This document shows, in pieces, positions 63,258-64,000 of a stretch of 64,000 nt of DNA. Where the stretch lies: contig DASVWC010000014.1 in the NCBI GenBank assembly GCA_036389835.1, forward strand, positions 132,277 through 196,276, written 5' to 3'. The stretch's first letter is position 1. Every line of letters starts with the position of its first letter. Made by a program: the position numbers and the translations under genes. The notes below the pieces were generated by a model. That model ran no database searches and was not told where the DNA came from. It worked only from the letters and a program-made list of their open reading frames with translations. Origin of the DNA: AC-37 sp036389835. Its GTDB lineage: Bacteria; Actinomycetota; Thermoleophilia; Solirubrobacterales; Thermoleophilaceae.

Positions 63258-64000
63258 CAGGCGCCGACCTCCGCGTAGATCGCCCCCGGGCCCTCGGCGG
63301 TCTTGCCCTGGCCGGTGTCCTCGGCGCCGACGAGGATCGCGATCTTCCCGAGGTGCTTGTTCTCCTTCATGATCTGGTGCGCCTCGGCCACGCCGTCGAA
63401 GCCCATCGTGCGCCAGAGCACCGGCCGGACCGCGCCCTGCTCGATGAGCTGGTTGGCCCGCGTGCACTCCCACGCGTTCGCGAAGTGCGAGCCGAGGATC
63501 TCCTTCTGGCGCATCCAGAGGTAGCGGACGTCGAAGTCGAGGTTGTAGCCGGTCGTGCCGGCGCAGATCACGACCTTGCCGAACGGCTTGACGACCAGCA
63601 CCGACGTGGGGACCGTGGCCTGGCCGACGTGCTCGAACACGACGTCGGGCGGCGCGCCGAGCAGCTCCTTCACCCGCTTGGCGAAGCGGCGCGACTCCTT
63701 CCCGCGGGCCGCCTCCTCGTCGGGCGTCTCGTCGCGGCGCCGCATCATCCCGGCGTGCTCGTTGCGGTCGATCCAGCCGGTGATGCCGATCTGCTCGAGC
63801 AGCGCCCCCTTCTCGGCCGACGACACGACCCCGCACGAGAGCGCGCCGGCCAGGTTGCAGAGCTGGGTGGCGAACACGCCCAGGCCGCCGGCCGCGCCCC
63901 AGACCAGGACCTTGTGGCCGGCCTGGAGCTCCGCCTGGTCGATGAGCATCCGGTACGCGGTGAAGTACGTGAGGCCGTAGGAGGCGGCCTCCTCCCACGC
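63257..64000 (-). CDS. ccr: Crotonyl-CoA carboxylase/reductase (5' end outside the window)
   Basis: Partial gene: the C-terminal 247 residues are present and the frame runs off the window end. The fragment begins AWEEAASYGLTYFTAYRMLIDQAELQAGHKVLVWGAAGGLGVFATQLCNLAGA (NADPH-binding GxxGGLG) and continues RRFAKRVKELLGAPPDVVFEHVGQATVPTSVLVVKPFGKVVICAGTTGYNLDFDVRYLWMRQKEILGSHFANAWECTRANQLIEQGAVRPVL. DVRYLWM-x-x-K-x-I-x-GSHFAN is diagnostic of Ccr/Ecr and separates it from ordinary zinc alcohol dehydrogenases. It reductively carboxylates crotonyl-CoA to (2S)-ethylmalonyl-CoA, the committed step of the ethylmalonyl-CoA pathway. Confidence 0.92.
   Translation of the reverse strand, partial: AWEEAASYGLTYFTAYRMLIDQAELQAGHKVLVWGAAGGLGVFATQLCNLAGALSCGVVSSAEKGALLEQIGITGWIDRNEHAGMMRRRDETPDEEAARGKESRRFAKRVKELLGAPPDVVFEHVGQATVPTSVLVVKPFGKVVICAGTTGYNLDFDVRYLWMRQKEILGSHFANAWECTRANQLIEQGAVRPVLWRTMGFDGVAEAHQIMKENKHLGKIAILVGAEDTGQGKTAEGPGAIYAEVGA

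Noticed and set aside
60219..63278. A 1019-codon + strand frame opposite the secreted hydrolase
   Set aside because: Same mirror composition. The minus-strand protein has a signal peptide and a GxSxG motif.
63257..64000. Generic zinc-type alcohol dehydrogenase/quinone reductase
   Set aside because: The DVRYLWM and GSHFAN segments and the pathway context are those of crotonyl-CoA carboxylase/reductase.

Overview
The window is 64 kb of very GC-rich, gene-dense DNA from a chromosome of the Actinomycetota type. Signs of this are GTG/TTG starts, 4-base NTGA gene overlaps, many apparently leaderless promoters, a c-di-AMP riboswitch in front of a cell-wall hydrolase, an F420-type luciferase-like oxidoreductase and Streptomyces-like ethylmalonyl-CoA pathway proteins. 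A deep actinobacterial lineage such as Thermoleophilia/Solirubrobacterales is plausible, but that is inference. I saw no rRNA, tRNA, CRISPR array, insertion sequence or phage gene.

Layout. 1-12.5 kb: a cut-off YyaL-type thioredoxin protein, an alpha/beta hydrolase, a LysE exporter, a glycosyltransferase, an acyl-CoA synthetase, a c-di-AMP riboswitch with an NlpC/P60 hydrolase, a three-gene Dyp peroxidase operon, an acyl-CoA dehydrogenase behind a perfect palindrome, a Nudix hydrolase and an MFS exporter. 12.5-19.8 kb: an unusual accessory cluster of two FemAB/GNAT-like transferases, two ATP-grasp ligases, a 2OG-Fe(II) oxygenase with a PqqD-like tail, an isocitrate-dehydrogenase-like enzyme (apparent CTG start) and an RraA-family protein. 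19.9-30.6 kb: an AbiEi-DUF559 protein with a palindrome across its own start codon, a Wzx-type flippase, a methyltransferase, a ferredoxin, a divergent SucCD pair, a 1125-residue secreted PKD protein, a malyl-CoA lyase-like enzyme and a MaoC hydratase. 30.7-32.7 kb: two tandem paralogous coiled-coil proteins that share a promoter sequence. 32.7-49.3 kb: an exopolysaccharide locus (glycosyltransferases, Wzz/BY-kinase, two Wzy/WaaL-like proteins, glucuronyl C5-epimerase, deacetylase, beta-helix protein, CpsB phosphatase, initiating phosphotransferase, LPFTG protein, sortase). 49.4-64 kb: PEP carboxykinase, small hypotheticals, a DHFR-like reductase, a frameshifted luciferase-like oxidoreductase, MobA, a MarR-GNAT regulator, MeaB and ethylmalonyl-CoA mutase, an MBL hydrolase with ClpS, a secreted CocE/X-Pro-type hydrolase, and a cut-off crotonyl-CoA carboxylase/reductase.

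How the genes fit together. Ccr, Ecm/MeaA, MeaB, a methylsuccinyl-CoA-dehydrogenase-like enzyme, a MaoC hydratase and a malyl-CoA lyase-like enzyme make up most of an ethylmalonyl-CoA pathway for acetyl-CoA assimilation. PEP carboxykinase and a SucCD-type ligase would connect it to central metabolism. These genes are adjacent in Streptomyces but scattered over 55 kb and both strands here. The exopolysaccharide locus has enough parts for a Wzy-type polymer under BY-kinase/CpsB control; its C5-epimerase and deacetylase suggest a uronate/amino-sugar polymer.

Non-coding signals include a nearly identical 40-bp double-stem palindrome at the only two roomy convergent gene junctions, four convergent gene pairs whose stop codons share one CTAG, and about ten TANNNT-like hexamers placed 6-8 nt before a start codon.
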